A model generated the notes under the pieces. That model did not search any database. It was not told the DNA's origin and worked only from the letters and a program-made list of their open reading frames with translations. Below, one piece after another: positions 23,925-32,445 of a stretch of DNA of 33,139 bases. The first letter of the stretch is position 1. Each line of letters opens with the position of its first letter. A program made the position numbers and the translations under genes. The stretch covers positions 141,393-174,531 of the forward strand of contig KI547048.1 in NCBI GenBank assembly GCA_000497405.1. Direction: 5' to 3'. The DNA is from Streptomycetaceae bacterium MP113-05 (GTDB lineage: Bacteria; Actinomycetota; Actinomycetes; Streptomycetales; Streptomycetaceae).

Positions 23925-25118
23925 GTGGCGAAGGCGAAGTTCGAGCGGACTAAGCCGCACGTCAACATCGGCACCATCGGTCACATCGACCACGGTAAGA
24001 CGACTCTTACCGCGGCGATCACCAAGGTGCTGCACGACGCGTACCCGGACCTGAACGAGGCTTCGGCCTTCGAGAACATCGACAAGGCGCCCGAAGAGCG
24101 TCAGCGTGGCATCACCATCTCCATCGCGCACGTCGAGTACCAGACGGAGAACCGTCACTACGCCCACGTCGACTGCCCCGGTCACGCGGACTACATCAAG
24201 AACATGATCACCGGTGCCGCCCAGATGGACGGCGCCATCCTCGTGGTCGCAGCCACCGACGGCCCGATGCCGCAGACCAAGGAGCACGTGCTCCTGGCCC
24301 GCCAGGTCGGCGTTCCGTACATCGTCGTCGCCCTGAACAAGGCCGACATGGTGGACGACGAGGAGATCATGGAGCTCGTCGAGCTCGAGGTCCGTGAGCT
24401 GCTCTCGGAGTACGAGTTCCCGGGCGACGACCTCCCGGTCGTCAAGGTCTCGGCGCTGAAGGCGCTCGAGGGCGACGCCGAGTGGGGCAAGTCCGTGGTC
24501 GACCTGATGAAGGCCGTCGACGAGGCCATCCCGGCCCCGGAGCGCGACACCGAGAAGCCGTTCCTCATGCCGATCGAGGACGTCTTCACCATCACCGGTC
24601 GCGGTACGGTCGTCACCGGCCGTATCGAGCGCGGTGTGCTCAAGGTCAACGAGAACGTCGACATCATCGGTATCAAGGAGACCAAGACCTCCACCACCGT
24701 TACCGGTATCGAGATGTTCCGGAAGCTCCTCGACGAGGGCCAGGCCGGTGAGAACGTCGGTCTGCTGCTTCGCGGCATCAAGCGCGAAGACGTCGAGCGC
24801 GGCCAGGTCATCATCAAGCCGGGCTCGGTCACTCCGCACACGGAGTTCGAGGCGCAGGCGTACATCCTGTCGAAGGACGAGGGTGGTCGGCACACCCCGT
24901 TCTTCAACAACTACCGCCCGCAGTTCTACTTCCGCACCACGGACGTGACCGGCGTCGTGACCCTCCCCGAGGGCACCGAGATGGTCATGCCGGGCGACAA
25001 CACCGAGATGAGCGTCCAGCTCATCCAGCCGGTCGCCATGGAAGAGGGCCTCAAGTTCGCCATCCGTGAGGGTGGCCGGACCGTGGGCGCCGGCCAGGTC
25101 ACCAAGATCACCAAGTGA
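23925..25118 (+). CDS. tuf: Elongation factor Tu
   Basis: 397 residues from GTG 23925, with AGGAGGACCCCA upstream. EF-Tu delivers aminoacyl-tRNA to the ribosome as a GTP complex. Motifs are GHIDHGKT (residues 19-26, P-loop), [13 protein letters not shown] (switch I), [20 protein letters not shown] (G3 and switch II), NKAD (G4) and SALKALEG (G5). The beta-barrel domains contain [13 protein letters not shown] and [13 protein letters not shown], ending [10 protein letters not shown]. Its place after fusA marks it as the str-locus (tuf1-type) copy. A strong terminator follows. Confidence 0.99.
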   Translation: MAKAKFERTKPHVNIGTIGHIDHGKTTLTAAITKVLHDAYPDLNEASAFENIDKAPEERQRGITISIAHVEYQTENRHYAHVDCPGHADYIKNMITGAAQMDGAILVVAATDGPMPQTKEHVLLARQVGVPYIVVALNKADMVDDEEIMELVELEVRELLSEYEFPGDDLPVVKVSALKALEGDAEWGKSVVDLMKAVDEAIPAPERDTEKPFLMPIEDVFTITGRGTVVTGRIERGVLKVNENVDIIGIKETKTSTTVTGIEMFRKLLDEGQAGENVGLLLRGIKREDVERGQVIIKPGSVTPHTEFEAQAYILSKDEGGRHTPFFNNYRPQFYFRTTDVTGVVTLPEGTEMVMPGDNTEMSVQLIQPVAMEEGLKFAIREGGRTVGAGQVTKITK

Positions 25119-25163
25119 CCTGCCGCGCCGGCTAGGCGCATTGCCGCCGGCTTCGGCCGGTCC

Positions 25164-25200
25164 GGGGAGCCCGTACGAGCACCGCTCGTGCGGGCTCCCC
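25164..25200 (+). terminator. Strong hairpin terminator after tuf
   Basis: GGGGAGCCCGTACGAGC (25164-25180) pairs with GCTCGTGCGGGCTCCCC (25184-25200) around loop ACC: 17 pairs with one T-G wobble, 45 bases after the tuf stop. It ends the str operon. Confidence 0.92.
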
Positions 25201-25253
25201 GCTTTCGATGACTGACCGGGTGACGTTCCCCGGCATCTTTGTGAAGGGACCTC

Positions 25254-27218
25254 ATGACGACCCAGGATGAGACGCACCAGTTCCAGGTCGAGGCGCAGCA
25301 GCTGCTGCAGCTGATGATCCACTCGATCTACTCGAACAAGGACATCTTTCTCCGGGAGCTTGTGTCCAACGCCTCCGACGCGCTGGACAAGCTTCGCCTG
25401 GAGGCGCTGCGCGACCACGAACTGCAGTCCGCAGTGGACACCTCCGACCTGCACATCGTGATCGACGCGGACTCCGAGGCCCGCACCCTGACCATCCGGG
25501 ACAACGGCATCGGCATGTCCCGGGACGAGGTCGTGGAGCTGATCGGCAAGATCGCGAATTCCGGCACGGCGAAGTTCGCACGGGAGCTGAAGGAGGCGAA
25601 GGACGCCGCTGCGGACGGTTCCCTCTCGCAGGATCTGATCGGGCAGTTCGGCGTGGGTTTCTACGCCAGCTTCATGGTCGCCGACAAGGTCACTCTGATC
25701 ACCCGCCGCGCGGGCGAGGGCGACGGCACCCGGTGGGAGTCCGACGGTAACGGGACGTACACCCTCGGTGTGGCCGATCAGGCGCCGCAGGGCACCTCGG
25801 TCACCCTGCACCTGAAGCCGGAGGACGCCGAGGACGCCCTCTACGACTACACCTCCGATGCGAAGATCCGCGACATCGTCAAGCGGTACTCGGACTTCCT
25901 CACCTGGCCGGTCCGGATGGCCGTCCCGGCGAAGGTGGAGACGAGTGGCGAGGACGGCGAGCAGGAGGCCGACGCGGCGGAGGGCGCGACCGTCCTGGAG
26001 ACCGTCAACTCCATGAAGGCGCTCTGGGCGCGTTCCCGCAGCGAGGTCGGCGACGAGGAGTACGCCGAGTTCTACAAGCACATCAGCCACGACTGGGCCG
26101 ACCCGCTGGAGACCATCCGTATCCAGGCGGAGGGCACTTTCGAGTACCAGGCGCTGATGTTCCTGCCGGCGAAGGCGCCGCTGGACCTGTTCATGCGCGA
26201 GCGCAAGCGGGGGGTGCAGCTCTACGTCAAGCGTGTGTTCATCATGGACGACTGCGAAGCGCTGATGCCGGAGTATCTCCGCTTCGTCAAGGGTGTCGTG
26301 GACGCCCAGGACCTGTCGCTGAACGTGTCCCGGGAGACGCTGCAGCAGGACCGTCAGATCCAGATGATGCGCCGCCGACTGGTCAAGAAGGTGCTGTCCA
26401 CGGTCAAGGAGATGCGGACCAAGGACGCCGACCGCTACGCGACCTTCTGGTCCGAGTTCGGCCAGGCGGTCAAGGAGGGGCTGCTCGGCGACTTCGAGAA
26501 CCGGGAGGCGATCCTGGAGATCTCCTCCTTCGGCACCACCCATGATGCGGACCGGCCCACCGGCCTCCGCGACTACGTGGCGCGGATGAAGGACGGCCAG
26601 CAGCACATCTACTACATGACCGGTGAGTCGCGCGCGGCTGTCGAGAGCTCACCGCACATGGAGGCTCTGCGGGACAAGGGCTTCGAGGTGCTCATCCTCA
26701 CCGACCCCGTCGACGAGGTGTGGGTGGACCAGGTTCCCGAGTACGACGGGAAGCAGTTCCAGTCGATCGCCAAGGGGCAGGTGGACCTGGACGACGGCGA
26801 AGAGAAGGAGGAGGTCAAGGCCGAGCGGCAGAAGCAGCGGGAGGAGTTCTCCACGCTGCTGTCCTGGATGACCACGACCCTGGCCGAGCACGTCAAGGAC
26901 GTACGGCTGTCCACCCGGCTGACCAGCTCGCCCGCCTGCATGGTGTCGGATGCGAACGACATGACGCCGGCGCTCGAGCAGATGTACCGGGCGATGGGCC
27001 AGGAGGTGCCACAGGCCAAGCGCATCCTGGAGCTGAACCCGGAGCACCCGTTGGTCACCGGGCTGCGCTCCGCGTACGACCAGCGTGACGAGGACCCCCG
27101 GCTCGCGGAGACCGCGGAACTGCTGCACGGCATGGCCCTTCTCGCCGACGGCGGCGAGCCCAGTGACCGCTCCCGGTTCGTCAGTCTGCTGGCCGACCGA
27201 CTGGAGCGCTCGCTCTGA
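25254..27218 (+). CDS. htpG: Molecular chaperone HtpG (Hsp90)
   Basis: 654 residues from ATG 25254, with GAAGGGACC upstream. HtpG is the cytoplasmic ATP-dependent Hsp90 dimer that remodels client proteins. The N-terminal GHKL ATPase domain has [20 protein letters not shown] (catalytic Glu and nucleotide-binding Asn), [11 protein letters not shown] and [17 protein letters not shown]. The middle domain includes the catalytic-loop Arg region [12 protein letters not shown], and the C-terminal dimerisation domain has [15 protein letters not shown] and [10 protein letters not shown]. An acidic linker (about residues 223-240) separates the domains. It lies 135 bases after tuf and beyond the tuf terminator, so it should be its own unit; no HspR or CIRCE site is evident upstream. 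Confidence 0.97.
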
Positions 27219-27256
27219 CCGGCGTGTGAGCGGCGGGGCGGCGTCGCCACTCGGGC

Positions 27257-27299
27257 AGGGCCCGCACGGCATCAACGCGCATGATGCTGTGCGGGCCCT
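27257..27299 (+). terminator. Hairpin terminator after htpG
   Basis: AGGGCCCGCACGGCATCA (27257-27274) pairs with TGATGCTGTGCGGGCCCT (27282-27299) across a 7-base loop: 18 pairs with one G-T wobble, followed by CTC. It ends the htpG transcript. Confidence 0.92.
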
Positions 27300-27329
27300 C
27301 TCATGTGCCGTGCGCAGGTGACACCCGGA

Positions 27330-27349
27330 ATAGTTCATCGTTCAACTAT
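27330..27349 (+). promoter_or_regulatory. Palindromic operator upstream of the YceI-family gene
   Basis: ATAGTT (27330-27335) and AACTAT (27344-27349) form a perfect inverted repeat with an 8-base spacer, 50 bases ahead of the YceI start. It stands out as A/T-rich in very GC-rich DNA. Its size and TTCAAC/AGTTC content resemble MarR-family operators. TATGTT, just overlapping its right end, could be the -10 box, so a repressor would block the promoter. No marR-like gene is in this window. Confidence 0.65.
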
Positions 27350-27399
27350 GTTGTGGACGGTAGACAGCGACACCCGTCGACTCTTCCGGAGGTGCCCTC

Positions 27400-27960
27400 A
27401 TGACCACGACCACTCCCGACCGCGCCCAGCTGACGGGCGAGTACACCCTCGACCCGGCGCACACCCGCATTGGCTTCGTCGCCCGCCACGCGATGGTCAC
27501 CAAGGTGCGCGGCGCCTTCAACGACTTCACCGGCACCGCCCGCATCGACGGGGAGAACCCCGGACGGTCCACCGTCGAGCTGACGATCAAGGCCGAGAGC
27601 ATCGACACCCGCAACGCCGACCGCGACGGCCACCTGCGCAGCAACGACTTCCTCGACATGGCGCAGTACCCCGACATCACCTTCCGCTCCACCGCCGTCG
27701 AGGCCACTGGCGACACCACCTTCGACGTGACCGGTGACCTCACCGTCAAGGGCGTCACCCGCCGGGTCACCGTCCCCTTCACCTACGAGGGGCAGGCCCT
27801 CGACCCGTTCGGCAACCGCCGAATCGGGCTGGAAGGCAGCACCACGATCAACCGGCAGGACTTCGGTGTCACCTGGAACGCCGCACTGGAGACCGGCGGC
27901 TTTCTGGTGAGCGACAAGGTCACCCTCGAGTTCGACGTCTCCGCAGTCAAGCAGGGCTGA
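27400..27960 (+). CDS. YceI family polyisoprenoid-binding-like protein
   Basis: 186 residues from ATG 27400, with CCGGAGGTGCC upstream. YceI proteins are lipocalin-like eight-stranded barrels that bind polyisoprenoids or similar amphiphiles. The family pattern is clear: GEYTLDPAHTRIGFVARHAM near the start, VRGAFNDFTGTARID, HLRSNDFLDMAQYPDITF, TGDLTVKGVTRRVTVPF and a final GFLVSDKVTLEFDV. No signal peptide is present, so the protein is expected in the cytoplasm, as for most actinobacterial members. It is flanked by a palindromic operator upstream and a perfect terminator downstream, so it is a single-gene unit. Confidence 0.94.
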   Translation: MTTTTPDRAQLTGEYTLDPAHTRIGFVARHAMVTKVRGAFNDFTGTARIDGENPGRSTVELTIKAESIDTRNADRDGHLRSNDFLDMAQYPDITFRSTAVEATGDTTFDVTGDLTVKGVTRRVTVPFTYEGQALDPFGNRRIGLEGSTTINRQDFGVTWNAALETGGFLVSDKVTLEFDVSAVKQG

Positions 27961-27970
27961 TCGACGCCCC

Positions 27971-28012
27971 GGTCCGCGTGACGAGCCCCCGTGGAGGCTC
28001 GTCACGCGGACC
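27971..28012 (+). terminator. Perfect hairpin terminator after the YceI-family gene
   Basis: GGTCCGCGTGACGAGCC (27971-27987) and GGCTCGTCACGCGGACC (27996-28012) form a perfect 17-bp stem with an 8-base loop, 10 bases after the stop codon. Confidence 0.92.
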
Positions 28013-28053
28013 ACACGCCGCCGGCGATCCGTCGTGGTGGCAGGATCGGCGGT

Positions 28054-29292
28054 ATGGCTCTCACCCACCACATCCCCGGCATGGTCCTCACCGAGCTCGA
28101 GTTCCGGGTACCTCTGGACCACGCCGACCCGGAGGGCGAGCGGATCACCCTCTTCGCCCGCGAGGCCGCCGCACCCGACGGCCGCGATCGTCCGTACCTG
28201 GTCTTCCTGCAGGGCGGCCCTGGCCAGGAGGCGCCCCGCCCCACCGTCGCGCCCGTCGGGCCCGGCTGGCTGGGGCGGGCGCTGCTCGACTACCGCGTTC
28301 TCCTGCTCGACCAGCGTGGCACCGGCCTCTCCACACCGGTCGGTTCCTTGTCCGGCATGTCCCCGCAGGGGCAGGCCGACCGTCTCGCACACTTCCGGGC
28401 CGACGCGATCGTCCAGGACGCCGAATGGATCCGCGCAGACCTGGACGTCGGCCGGTGGAGCCTGCTCGGCCAGTCCTTCGGCGGCTTCTGCGCCCTGCAC
28501 TACCTCAGCGTCGCCCCGGAGGTACTGCGGGAGGTCTACTTCACCGGTGGCCTCCCGCCCGTCGGCCGCCACCCGGACGAGGTGTACGAGGCCACCTACC
28601 GGACACTGCTGGAGCGCAACGCCCGCTACTACCGGCGGTACCCCGGCGACCGTGCCCGGGTGCACGCGCTGGCGGAACGTCTCGATGCCGGCGAGGTGCG
28701 GCTGCCCGGCGGCGACGTGCTCACCGCGCGCCGCTTCCGGCAGCTCGGACACCTGCTCGGTACCAGTGACGGCGCCGAGCGCCTTCACTACCTGCTGGAA
28801 CGCGATCCCGCCACGCCCGCCTTCCGGTACGACGCCGCCGCGGCCATGCCGTTCTCCGGCCGCAACCCGCTCTACGCGGTCGTCCACGAGTCGTCCTACG
28901 CCGACGGGCACGCCACCCGGTGGTCCGCCCAGCGGACCATGCCCGCCGAGTACGCCGACGATCCCGCGCTGCTGACGGGCGAGCACGTCTACCCTTGGAT
29001 GTTCGAGGACTACTCCGAGCTCGCGCCGCTCCGGGAGGCGGCCGATCTGCTCGCCGAACGTGAGTGGCCCCGGCTGTACCACCCGGACCGTCTGCGCCGG
29101 TGCGACGTGCCCTGCGCGGCGGCGATCTACGCGGACGACGCGTACGTCGACCGCGCGTTCTCAGAGGAGACGGCGGCGCTCATCCCCACCATGCGGCCGT
29201 GGCTGACCAACGAGTACGAGCACAACGGCCTCCGGGCCGACGGCGCGCGCATCCTCGACCGGCTCATCGCCCTCGCGCGCGGCCACGCGTAG
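28054..29292 (+). CDS. Alpha/beta hydrolase, proline iminopeptidase-like (peptidase family S33)
   Basis: Start chosen at ATG 28054 (MALTHHIPG), giving 412 residues. The fold and order match S33 prolyl aminopeptidases, which release N-terminal proline or other residues from small peptides in the cytoplasm. The oxyanion-hole segment is VFLQGGPGQE (about 50-59), then LLLDQRGTGLS. The nucleophile elbow is GQSFGG with Ser141. After a large helical cap, the acid is in IYADDAYVD (Asp361 or Asp362) and His390 lies in NEYEHNGLR. No signal peptide is seen. It converges on the next gene with only seven bases between stops. Confidence 0.9.
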   Translation: MALTHHIPGMVLTELEFRVPLDHADPEGERITLFAREAAAPDGRDRPYLVFLQGGPGQEAPRPTVAPVGPGWLGRALLDYRVLLLDQRGTGLSTPVGSLSGMSPQGQADRLAHFRADAIVQDAEWIRADLDVGRWSLLGQSFGGFCALHYLSVAPEVLREVYFTGGLPPVGRHPDEVYEATYRTLLERNARYYRRYPGDRARVHALAERLDAGEVRLPGGDVLTARRFRQLGHLLGTSDGAERLHYLLERDPATPAFRYDAAAAMPFSGRNPLYAVVHESSYADGHATRWSAQRTMPAEYADDPALLTGEHVYPWMFEDYSELAPLREAADLLAEREWPRLYHPDRLRRCDVPCAAAIYADDAYVDRAFSEETAALIPTMRPWLTNEYEHNGLRADGARILDRLIALARGHA

Positions 29293-29299
29293 TCCGCGG

Positions 29300-30040
29300 T
29301 CAGGCGGAGGGCGCACCACCGACGAGATAGTCGATGCGGCGGCGCAACGGACCCCAGCGCCGCATGTGCGCCTCGGCGCGCTGCGCCGCGCGCCGCTGCG
29401 CCTTCGGCCGCCGGACGTACAGCCGTTTCGCCCACGGTGACCTCGGCTTCGCCAAGCGCATCGCCCCGAAGAGCGCCACCGGCGGAAGCAGGACGCCGAC
29501 CAGCGCCATCCACGACTTCCCCTTGACCAGTGCGATCAGCACGAACGCGAAGTTCCCCAGCGCGGTGAGCGCGACCCCGAGCCGACCCTGCTCCTCGTCG
29601 TCCCCGACCCCGTTCACGCCCAGCGGTGAGAAGCCGCTGAGCAGCAGCAGCGTCAGGGCGAAGGTCACCAGGACGACCTCCACGCTCTGCGTGCCCGCCC
29701 TGCTCCAGTAGACGTCGTCCAGGTGCAGCACCAGCGCGAACTCGTCCAGGACCAGCCCGGTGCCCATCCCGAACAGCATCGCCGCGACGCCCGCGCCCCA
29801 CCCGTGCCGACCGCCGGCGAAGGCGGTGAAGCCGCCCACGGTCATCAGCAGGATGCCGGGCACCACATGGTGGATGTGCATGCCGCCGGGCGTGACGTTC
29901 CGGAACGGCCCGCGCCCGGCGCGGATCATCCGTGTGACCAGTCGCGTGATCGCGAAGGTCAGCACGAACGTCACCAGGCCCAGCAGCAGCGGCAGCTTGC
30001 CGGGCTCCACGATGTTGCGCATCCACCAGTCGTCGGACAT
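29300..30040 (-). CDS. Uncharacterised polytopic membrane protein with HIHH and DE/DD motifs
   Basis: Read leftward from ATG 30040; 246 residues. Six hydrophobic segments are visible, at about residues 16-39, 55-77, 81-105, then SVEVVLVTFALTLLLLSGF, LGVALTALGNFAFVLIAL and SWMALVGVLLPPVALFGAM, followed by a strongly basic cytoplasmic tail (RRPKAQRRAAQRAEAHMRR). Polar residues lie at or near membrane borders: H55, H57 and H58 in GGMHIHHVVPG, and D99, E100, H106, D108 and D109 in LDEFALVLHLDDVYW. This arrangement could bind a metal and suggests an intramembrane enzyme or ion-binding site, but I recognise no named family and assign no function. Confidence 0.88.
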   Translation of the reverse strand: MSDDWWMRNIVEPGKLPLLLGLVTFVLTFAITRLVTRMIRAGRGPFRNVTPGGMHIHHVVPGILLMTVGGFTAFAGGRHGWGAGVAAMLFGMGTGLVLDEFALVLHLDDVYWSRAGTQSVEVVLVTFALTLLLLSGFSPLGVNGVGDDEEQGRLGVALTALGNFAFVLIALVKGKSWMALVGVLLPPVALFGAMRLAKPRSPWAKRLYVRRPKAQRRAAQRAEAHMRRWGPLRRRIDYLVGGAPSA

Positions 30041-30116
30041 CGCGCGCTCACCTCTGCACTGATCGTCGCACCGCGCGCCTACCGGTGCAGGGCGACCGAC
30101 GCAGGGGGGACGGGCT

Positions 30117-30383
30117 TCAGTCCCGGGAGTGGCCGAACACCAGCCGGAAGAGGATCAGCAGGACGAGTGAGCCGCCGATCGCCGCACCCCAGGTGGCGAG
30201 GTCGAAGAAATCCTTGTCGACCGGCTTGTCGAGCAGGGTCGCGGACAGCCATCCCCCCACGAACGCGCCGACGACGCCGATGAGGGTCGTGCCGACGAGG
30301 CCGCCCGGGTCCCGCCCGGGGAGAACGATCTTGGCTATGGCTCCGGCGAGCAGCCCCAGGACGATCCAGCTGATGATTCCCAC
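30117..30383 (-). CDS. GlsB/YeaQ/YmgE family stress-response membrane protein
   Basis: Start chosen at GTG 30383 with GAAGGG upstream; 88 residues. The transglycosylase-associated/GlsB family signature is clear: GIISWIVLGLLAGAIAKIVLPG, DPGGLVGTTLIGVVGAFVGG and, near the end, TWGAAIGGSLVLLILFRLVFG, giving three hydrophobic helices with Gly zippers. Family members are small inner-membrane proteins linked to general stress; Enterococcus GlsB is associated with bile stress. The exact role is unknown. It lies between the uncharacterised membrane protein and a TerD gene, all on the minus strand. Confidence 0.92.
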   Translation of the reverse strand: MGIISWIVLGLLAGAIAKIVLPGRDPGGLVGTTLIGVVGAFVGGWLSATLLDKPVDKDFFDLATWGAAIGGSLVLLILFRLVFGHSRD

Positions 30384-30490
30384 GTGTTGACTGCCCTTCT
30401 CGGAACTGACGTGTACGGGTTTCTGTGCGGGCGCGGCCTTCTGGTGGAGCGGATCCCCGACGAGGCGCGCGGAGCCGGCGGTCCTCTGGT

Positions 30491-31066
30491 TCAGACGTCG
30501 ACGCCGAAGTCGGCGGCGATGCCCGCCAGCCCGCTGGCGTAGCCCTGGCCGACGGCGCGGAACTTCCACTCCGTGCCGTGGCGGTACACCTCACCGAAGA
30601 CCATCGCGGTCTCCGTGGCGGCGTCCTCGGTCAGGTCGTAGCGGGCGAGCTCCGCGCCGTCGGCCTGATTCACGACGCGGATGAACGCGTTCCGGATCTG
30701 CCCGAAGTTCTGTGCGCGCGCTGCCGCGTCGTGGATGGACACCGGAAAAACGATCTTGGCGACCCCGGCGGGGACGGTCGCGAGGTCGACCTTCACCACT
30801 TCGTCGTCCCCCTCCCCTTCCCCCGTGAGGTTGTCGCCGGTGTGCTGCACCGAGCCATCCGGTGAGGTGAGGTTGTTGTAGAAGACGAAGTGGTCGTCGG
30901 AGAGAACCTTTCCGGACTCGTCGCACACCAGCGCACTGGCGTCCAGGTCGTAGTCCGTTCCGGTTGTCGTTCGCACGTCCCAGCCCAGGCCCACCAGCAC
31001 GGCCGTCAGTCCCGGGGCTTCCTTGCTGAGCGAGACGTTGCCGCCCTTGGCGAGCTCGACTCCCAT
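30491..31066 (-). CDS. TerD family protein (minus-strand copy)
   Basis: Start chosen at ATG 31066 ([15 protein letters not shown]), with AGGAGGAGG upstream; 191 residues, the standard TerD length. TerD domains are calcium-binding beta-sandwich proteins linked to tellurite and other stress resistance and, in Streptomyces, to development. Motifs are [17 protein letters not shown] (acidic metal-binding strand), [18 protein letters not shown] and the acidic loop [14 protein letters not shown], then [13 protein letters not shown] and ARYDLTED. The promoter region is shared with a divergent TerD gene and holds two dyads. The GlsB-type gene follows on the same strand after 107 bases. Confidence 0.96.
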   Translation of the reverse strand: MGVELAKGGNVSLSKEAPGLTAVLVGLGWDVRTTTGTDYDLDASALVCDESGKVLSDDHFVFYNNLTSPDGSVQHTGDNLTGEGEGDDEVVKVDLATVPAGVAKIVFPVSIHDAAARAQNFGQIRNAFIRVVNQADGAELARYDLTEDAATETAMVFGEVYRHGTEWKFRAVGQGYASGLAGIAADFGVDV

Positions 31067-31137
31067 GGTCTGAATCCTCCTCCTGGTGGTCCGGCCCATA
31101 CGTTCTGCGTGGCGCGTAGCCGCCTGATCCCGTTCAA

Positions 31138-31153
31138 TCTACAGTAGTGTAGA
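31138..31153 (+). promoter_or_regulatory. 16-bp palindrome (BlaI/MecI-like operator) between divergent TerD genes
   Basis: TCTACA (31138-31143) and TGTAGA (31148-31153) form a perfect inverted repeat with spacer GTAG, giving a TACA/TGTA core like those bound by BlaI/MecI repressors. Read on the minus strand it contains TACACT, a -10-like box, 80 bases before the minus-strand TerD start, so a bound repressor would cover that promoter. A BlaI-type gene lies about 870 bases away at 32027; the link is inference. Confidence 0.6.
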
Positions 31154-31266
31154 AGACTGCGGCCAGATCCTTGCGAAGAGATCGAGCGGTCAGCGGGCCG
31201 GCGGCAGCCGGGTGCAGGGGTCAGCACGGGCTGTCCACAGGCCGGGATGCCTTTCGTGCGGCCCCG

Positions 31267-31308
31267 TAGAATGCCGAACCTGACACCGGGCCCGGTGCCG
31301 GTGTCAGG
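31267..31308 (+). promoter_or_regulatory. -10-like box and 11-bp dyad ahead of the plus-strand TerD gene
   Basis: TAGAAT (31267-31272) is a good -10 box without a clear -35. It is directly followed by a perfect dyad CCTGACACCGG (31279-31289)/CCGGTGTCAGG (31298-31308) with an 8-base loop, at the predicted transcript start, 63 bases before the gene. TGCCGAAC flanks the dyad as a direct repeat (31272-31279 and 31310-31317). It may be an operator or a 5' stabilising hairpin. Confidence 0.6.
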
Positions 31309-31371
31309 TGCCGAACGGTCCACCACGAGGCCGCCGCGTAGCCGCACCTCATCCAGCGAAAGGGACTCCAC

Positions 31372-31959
31372 GTGATCACTCTCACCAAGGAAGACGGGCC
31401 GGCGGATCTGGACGGCGTCACGCACATGTCCATCGGCGTCTCCTGGGATCCCACTGCCGGGGGGAGCGGCGGATTCGTCGGCAAGCTCCGTCGCAAGGCC
31501 GGGACCGACCTCGACCTGATCGCCATCGCTCTGCAGGGGGAGGAACCCGTACGCCTGGCCGGCCTCGACTCCCTCGACCCGCTCGGTAACGGCTCCCTGG
31601 TGCACAGCGGAGACAACCAGACCGGTCACGGAGACGGTGACGACGAGACGGTGACCGTCGAGTTCGGCCGTGTCCCGTCGAACATCACCTCCATCGTGTT
31701 CGTCGCCGCCGCTTACAAGAAGCACAGCGCGTTCAAGAACGCCCGGAACATCAGCTTCAAGGTCTACGACGCGACAGGTGGCAGCAGCCAGCCGGTCGCC
31801 GAGATCTGGCCCAGCATGCTCACCGAGGACAACGGCTGCGCCGTGGCCAGGGCCACGCGCGAGGGGACGGGGTGGAAACTTCACGTCGTCAACGAGACCG
31901 GGAAGATCAAGCAGGGCGACGAGCACTCGCTGATGCGTTTCGCGACCCGGATCAGGTGA
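31372..31959 (+). CDS. TerD family protein (plus-strand copy)
   Basis: 195 residues from GTG 31372, with GAAAGGGACT upstream. It shares the TerD fold with its divergent neighbour but is distinct in sequence: MITLTKEDGP start, GVSWDPTAGGSGG, DLDLIAIALQG as the acidic strand, HSGDNQTGHGDGDDETVTVEF as the acidic calcium-type loop, FVAAAYKKHSAFKNARNISF, and a C-terminal KLHVVNETGKIKQGDEH. Calcium binding is a family property; the physiological ligand or stress here is unknown. The divergent arrangement suggests joint control with the gene at 30491-31066. A small hairpin (CCCGGC/GCCGGG, 31966-31983) follows the stop. Confidence 0.95.
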   Translation: MITLTKEDGPADLDGVTHMSIGVSWDPTAGGSGGFVGKLRRKAGTDLDLIAIALQGEEPVRLAGLDSLDPLGNGSLVHSGDNQTGHGDGDDETVTVEFGRVPSNITSIVFVAAAYKKHSAFKNARNISFKVYDATGGSSQPVAEIWPSMLTEDNGCAVARATREGTGWKLHVVNETGKIKQGDEHSLMRFATRIR

Positions 31960-32026
31960 CGCACGCCCGGCGGGACAGCCGGGTGAGGGGCCGACGGCGG
32001 GGGAGTCGCAGAGGAGGAGGTGGGCG

Positions 32027-32437
32027 GTGCTGCCAGGCAGGCCGAGCGCCGGTCGCGCCCCCAGGCGTGGCCCGCGGCGAGGGCAGGGAGAGCTCGAGGG
32101 GCTGGTGCTGTCCGCGCTGGGCCGCGCGCCGGGACCGGTGACGGCCGGGTGGGTTCAGGAGCACCTGGGCGCGGAGCTGGCCTATACGACGGTCATGACG
32201 ATCCTGACCAGGCTGCAGGCCAAGGGCGCGGTGACGCGGGAGCGACAGGGGCGCTGCTTCGTCTGGCTCGCCGTCTCGGACGAGGCCGGGCTGGCTGCGC
32301 TGCGGATGCGGCGGGTCCTGGAGGGGGAGACCGATCGTGGCGCGGTGCTGGCTCGTTTCGTGACGGGGCTGTCGGCCGGTGACGAGACGCTGCTGCGGGG
32401 TCTCATGGCTGCCGCCGACCCGGAGCAGGAGGCGTAG
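32027..32437 (+). CDS. BlaI/MecI/CopY family transcriptional repressor
   Basis: 136 residues from GTG 32027, with AGGAGGAGG upstream. The winged-helix domain matches the penicillinase repressor family: LEGLVLSALGRAPGPVTAGWV (first helices), YTTVMTILTRLQAKGAVTRER (recognition helix and wing) and GRCFVWLAVSDEA. The C-terminal dimerisation helices follow (ALRMRRVLEG, GLSAGDETLLRGLM). Such repressors dimerise on TACA/TGTA operators and are often inactivated through a partner M56 protease encoded next door, and such a gene begins nine bases after this stop. Nearby upstream sequence has no clear palindrome of that type; the nearest candidate is between the TerD genes. Confidence 0.93.
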   Translation: MLPGRPSAGRAPRRGPRRGQGELEGLVLSALGRAPGPVTAGWVQEHLGAELAYTTVMTILTRLQAKGAVTRERQGRCFVWLAVSDEAGLAALRMRRVLEGETDRGAVLARFVTGLSAGDETLLRGLMAAADPEQEA

Positions 32438-32445
32438 GGCGCGAC

